Assembly: GCA_023150845.1 (NCBI GenBank)
Contig: JAKLKD010000011.1
Location: 21,967 to 85,966 of the forward strand
Reading direction: 5' to 3'
Length of the DNA stretch: 64,000 bases
From: Myxococcota bacterium
GTDB taxonomy: Bacteria > Myxococcota_A > UBA796 > CAJQPC01
The notes below the pieces were generated by a model. The model had not been told where the DNA came from. It saw nothing but the letters and a program-made list of their open reading frames with translations, and searched no databases. The position numbers and the translations under genes are program-made. Each line of letters starts with the position of its first letter. Position 1 is the stretch's first letter. This document shows, piece after piece, positions 62,228-64,000 of the stretch.

Positions 62228-63334
62228 TCACCCCTTCGGCCGCCTCGGCGGGGGGGTCGCAGGGGCGCCCATCGGGGGCAGGCCGACGCTCGGCTGGGAG
62301 GGCGGGCGCATCGGCGCGGCCGTCGTCATCTCGACGGTGGGGCGGCTGGAGAGCTGCTGCTCCAGGTGCTCGACGTGGGCGTTCGCCAGGCGCACCTGGG
62401 CGGCGAGGGCCTCCAGGGCGCCGCGGCGCAGCAAGGACGCCTCGTGGGGCTCCAGGAGCTCACCTCCGCGCAGCCACTCCCCGGGCACCACCGCCACCCA
62501 GCAGGGGGTCTCGGCGAGGCAGGTCGCCGAGCGGGGGGAGCCGTCCACCACCGACGCCAGGCCGAAGAAGCTGCCCTCACGCAGCCGGGCGATGCGCTCG
62601 TGGTGCTCACCGCCGCAGGAGCGGTAGACCTGCACCTGACCGCTCAGGAGGAGCCAGGCGCGGTCACCCGCCTCGCCCTCCCGCACGATCACCTCACCCG
62701 CGGCGATGGCCTCGGGCTTGAGGCGGGCCGCCAAGGCGGCGATGGAGCTCGGGTCCTGGTCGCGGAAGGCCGGGAGCCCCACCAAGAACGCCAAGGGGTC
62801 CGGCGCCGGGCCCGAGGCCCCACGGCCGCCGCCGAAGATCGACGACACGCGGCCCCAGAGGCCCGCGCCGGCCTTCTGGGGCAGGGGCTCGCCCCGGCCG
62901 ACCTGGCCGATGCGCTCGTTGGTCTGCCGGAGGCGCCGCGCCATGATCACCAGCGCGTACTCCTCAAGGAGCGTCACCACAGGCGAACGTTTGCGGCGCA
63001 GATAGGTGAGCCCGGACAGGTCCAGGATGAGCAGGCGGCAGGGGCTCAAGGTGCGCACCGTCGCCGCGCGGCGGTCGAGCACGCCGAAGAGCGCCATCTC
63101 CCCGACGACCTCACCCCGGCCCATCCGCGCGACCTCGACGTTGTCCCGGCCGATGTGAACGCTCAGCTCGCCGTCCAGCACGAGCACCATCGAGCGGTCG
63201 GCCTCGCCCTCCACCATGAGCACCTGGCCTGGGTCCACCTCCGAGGGCATGAACGCCGCGAGCGCCTCCATGAGCTTGGCCTTGGAGACGGAGCGGAACA
63301 GCGGCAGGCGATGGACTTCGGCGGGATCAAACAC
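62228..63334 (-). CDS. Protein with two cyclic-nucleotide-binding domains
   Basis: 368 aa. Two CNMP (CRP-like) beta-roll domains at about 5-130 and 185-310 are joined by a Gly/Arg-rich linker. The phosphate-binding cassette of the first is GEVVGEMALFGVLDRRAATV. The second has SFFGLASVVDGSPRSATCL, less close to consensus. No HTH follows; the C-terminus is Pro-rich, so it is not a DNA-binding CRP. It may sense cAMP or a cyclic dinucleotide. The GTG start lies 5 nt after the stop of the upstream gene. Confidence 0.8.
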   Translation of the reverse strand: MFDPAEVHRLPLFRSVSKAKLMEALAAFMPSEVDPGQVLMVEGEADRSMVLVLDGELSVHIGRDNVEVARMGRGEVVGEMALFGVLDRRAATVRTLSPCRLLILDLSGLTYLRRKRSPVVTLLEEYALVIMARRLRQTNERIGQVGRGEPLPQKAGAGLWGRVSSIFGGGRGASGPAPDPLAFLVGLPAFRDQDPSSIAALAARLKPEAIAAGEVIVREGEAGDRAWLLLSGQVQVYRSCGGEHHERIARLREGSFFGLASVVDGSPRSATCLAETPCWVAVVPGEWLRGGELLEPHEASLLRRGALEALAAQVRLANAHVEHLEQQLSSRPTVEMTTAAPMRPPSQPSVGLPPMGAPATPPPRRPKG

Positions 63335-63339
63335 GCGGG

Positions 63340-63723
63340 TCAGCGCTCCAGAGCGGAGGAGGTCAGCTCGATCCGGCTCGACTGCCAGGCCATCGCGGCC
63401 TGGGCCTGGGCCTCGGCTTGCTCGGCGTGGTTGGCGCTCTCGACGACGGAGGCGAACCAGAACGCCGCCGTGAAGGTCACCGTGCCCATGGACACGAGGC
63501 GGAGGTTCAGCTCACGGTCGATGTCCCCGGCGAAGGACGCCTCCCGCATCTCGGTGATCGCCCAGACCGACGCGGCGCCGCCGAGCGCCTGGGGCGCGCC
63601 GAAGACCAAGGCGGGCTTGGGGCGGCCCTGGGCGAGCTGCGGCACGCCCAAGGGGAGGATCTGGGTCCAGCCTGGCGCGGCGTAGGCGGGACCGGTGAGG
63701 AGCGCGGACAGGAGCAGGATCAC
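63340..63723 (-). CDS. Small exported protein
   Basis: 127 aa. VILLLSALLTGPAYA is a signal peptide cut after AYA. The mature region has one more hydrophobic helix (FTAAFWFASVVES) and helical Ala/Gln-rich C-terminus. No family is recognised. The GTG start forms a GTGA 4-nt overlap with the upstream MXAN_5187-like gene, and the cyclic-nucleotide-binding gene follows after 5 nt, so the three are co-transcribed. Confidence 0.6.
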   Translation of the reverse strand: MILLLSALLTGPAYAAPGWTQILPLGVPQLAQGRPKPALVFGAPQALGGAASVWAITEMREASFAGDIDRELNLRLVSMGTVTFTAAFWFASVVESANHAEQAEAQAQAAMAWQSSRIELTSSALER

Positions 63724-64000
63724 GAGGCGGCCGGGTCGGGGGTGTCGCGTTGAGGCGCGGCCTTGAGGCGCGCCTTGCCGTCCTCGACGGTAACCCGGAA
63801 CTTGACCGAGGTGCACTTGTACTGGCTCTTGAGCACACGAACCTGCTGCGCGAGCTGCTTCTTGACGCTCTCGAAGTCGAGATCCCCGGTCTGGCCGCAG
63901 GATCGCCGGGCCTCCATGTAGCGCTCGTAGACGTCGCGGTAGGCGGCGTCTTCGCGGCGGGCGCGCTCGGCCTGGGCCTGGCCCTGGAGCGCGGCGGCCT
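63720..64000 (-). CDS. MXAN_5187-like C-terminal domain protein, 5' part outside window
   Basis: Partial: the frame is open to the right edge, about 92 residues visible. The visible part begins with a helical coiled coil (ALQGQAQAERARREDAAYRD) and ends in YMEARRSCGQTG, KKQLAQQVRVLKSQYKCTSV and KFRVTVEDGKARLKAAP. This matches the conserved C-terminal domain of the Myxococcus MXAN_5187 family, as I recall it. The function is not known. It is the first visible gene of an operon that continues to 62228. Confidence 0.6.
   Translation of the reverse strand, partial: AAALQGQAQAERARREDAAYRDVYERYMEARRSCGQTGDLDFESVKKQLAQQVRVLKSQYKCTSVKFRVTVEDGKARLKAAPQRDTPDPAAS

Overview
The window is very GC-rich, densely coded bacterial DNA. 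The genes point to a myxobacterium-like organism (phylum Myxococcota, formerly Deltaproteobacteria). Evidence: a small protein with a MYXO-CTERM-type C-terminus, many FHA, TPR, Ser/Thr-kinase and SUMF1 proteins, numerous lipoproteins with Asp/Ser/Thr-rich linkers, a gliding/pilus-type minor pilin operon, and a fragment resembling the C-terminal domain of Myxococcus MXAN_5187. GTG and TTG starts are common and genes often overlap by 1-20 nt.

Layout. 1-4.6 kb: FHA and lipoprotein genes, a MYXO-CTERM protein and a heavy-metal-binding chaperone. 4.6-8.6 kb: a Ser/Thr kinase and a SUMF1 protein that look like one gene split by a frameshift, then a persulfide dioxygenase plus rhodanese pair. 8.8-14.7 kb: cation/proton antiporter, queE, cysteine synthase, a TPR protein and thyX. 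14.7-22.6 kb: mostly unrecognised proteins (a 60-aa protein behind a sigma54-like promoter, TPR and coiled-coil proteins, a degenerate receiver, a repeat-bearing ferredoxin, and a divergent pair of a winged-helix and an AAA-like protein). 22.6-32.3 kb: mltG, a lipid-anchored flavoprotein, the succinylase-branch lysine/diaminopimelate genes dapC-dapD-dapE, and a membrane block (GT-C transferase, rhomboid, polytopic protein).

32.3-34.3 kb is the most striking part. A compact insert of about 1.9 kb, with visibly lower GC, is bounded by a perfect 45-bp direct repeat. It carries only two genes: an HTH plus ImmA/IrrE metallopeptidase protein and a PIN-like protein, which together resemble a toxin-antitoxin or defence pair. 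The repeat spans the overlapping 3' ends of the two convergent host genes (the polytopic membrane protein and comF), so both stay intact. No recombinase is present.

34.3-43.7 kb: comF, rsfS, the conserved rplU-rpmA-obgE operon with promoter and internal hairpin, an AAA+ ATPase, an rmlD-like reductase, an FG-GAP lipoprotein and an aldehyde dehydrogenase. 43.8-51.7 kb: small lipoproteins, a rifampicin-phosphotransferase/PEP-synthase-like enzyme, a CotH-like lipoprotein and two tandem RCC1-like lipoproteins of different base composition. 51.7-59.5 kb: a minor pilin operon (TPR lipoprotein, FimT, PilV, PilW, PilX, PilY1) ending in a di-haem cytochrome lipoprotein. 59.6-64 kb: a thioesterase, an N-formylglutamate-amidohydrolase-like protein, a double cyclic-nucleotide-binding protein and the MXAN_5187-like fragment. 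I saw no rRNA, tRNA, CRISPR array or insertion sequence.
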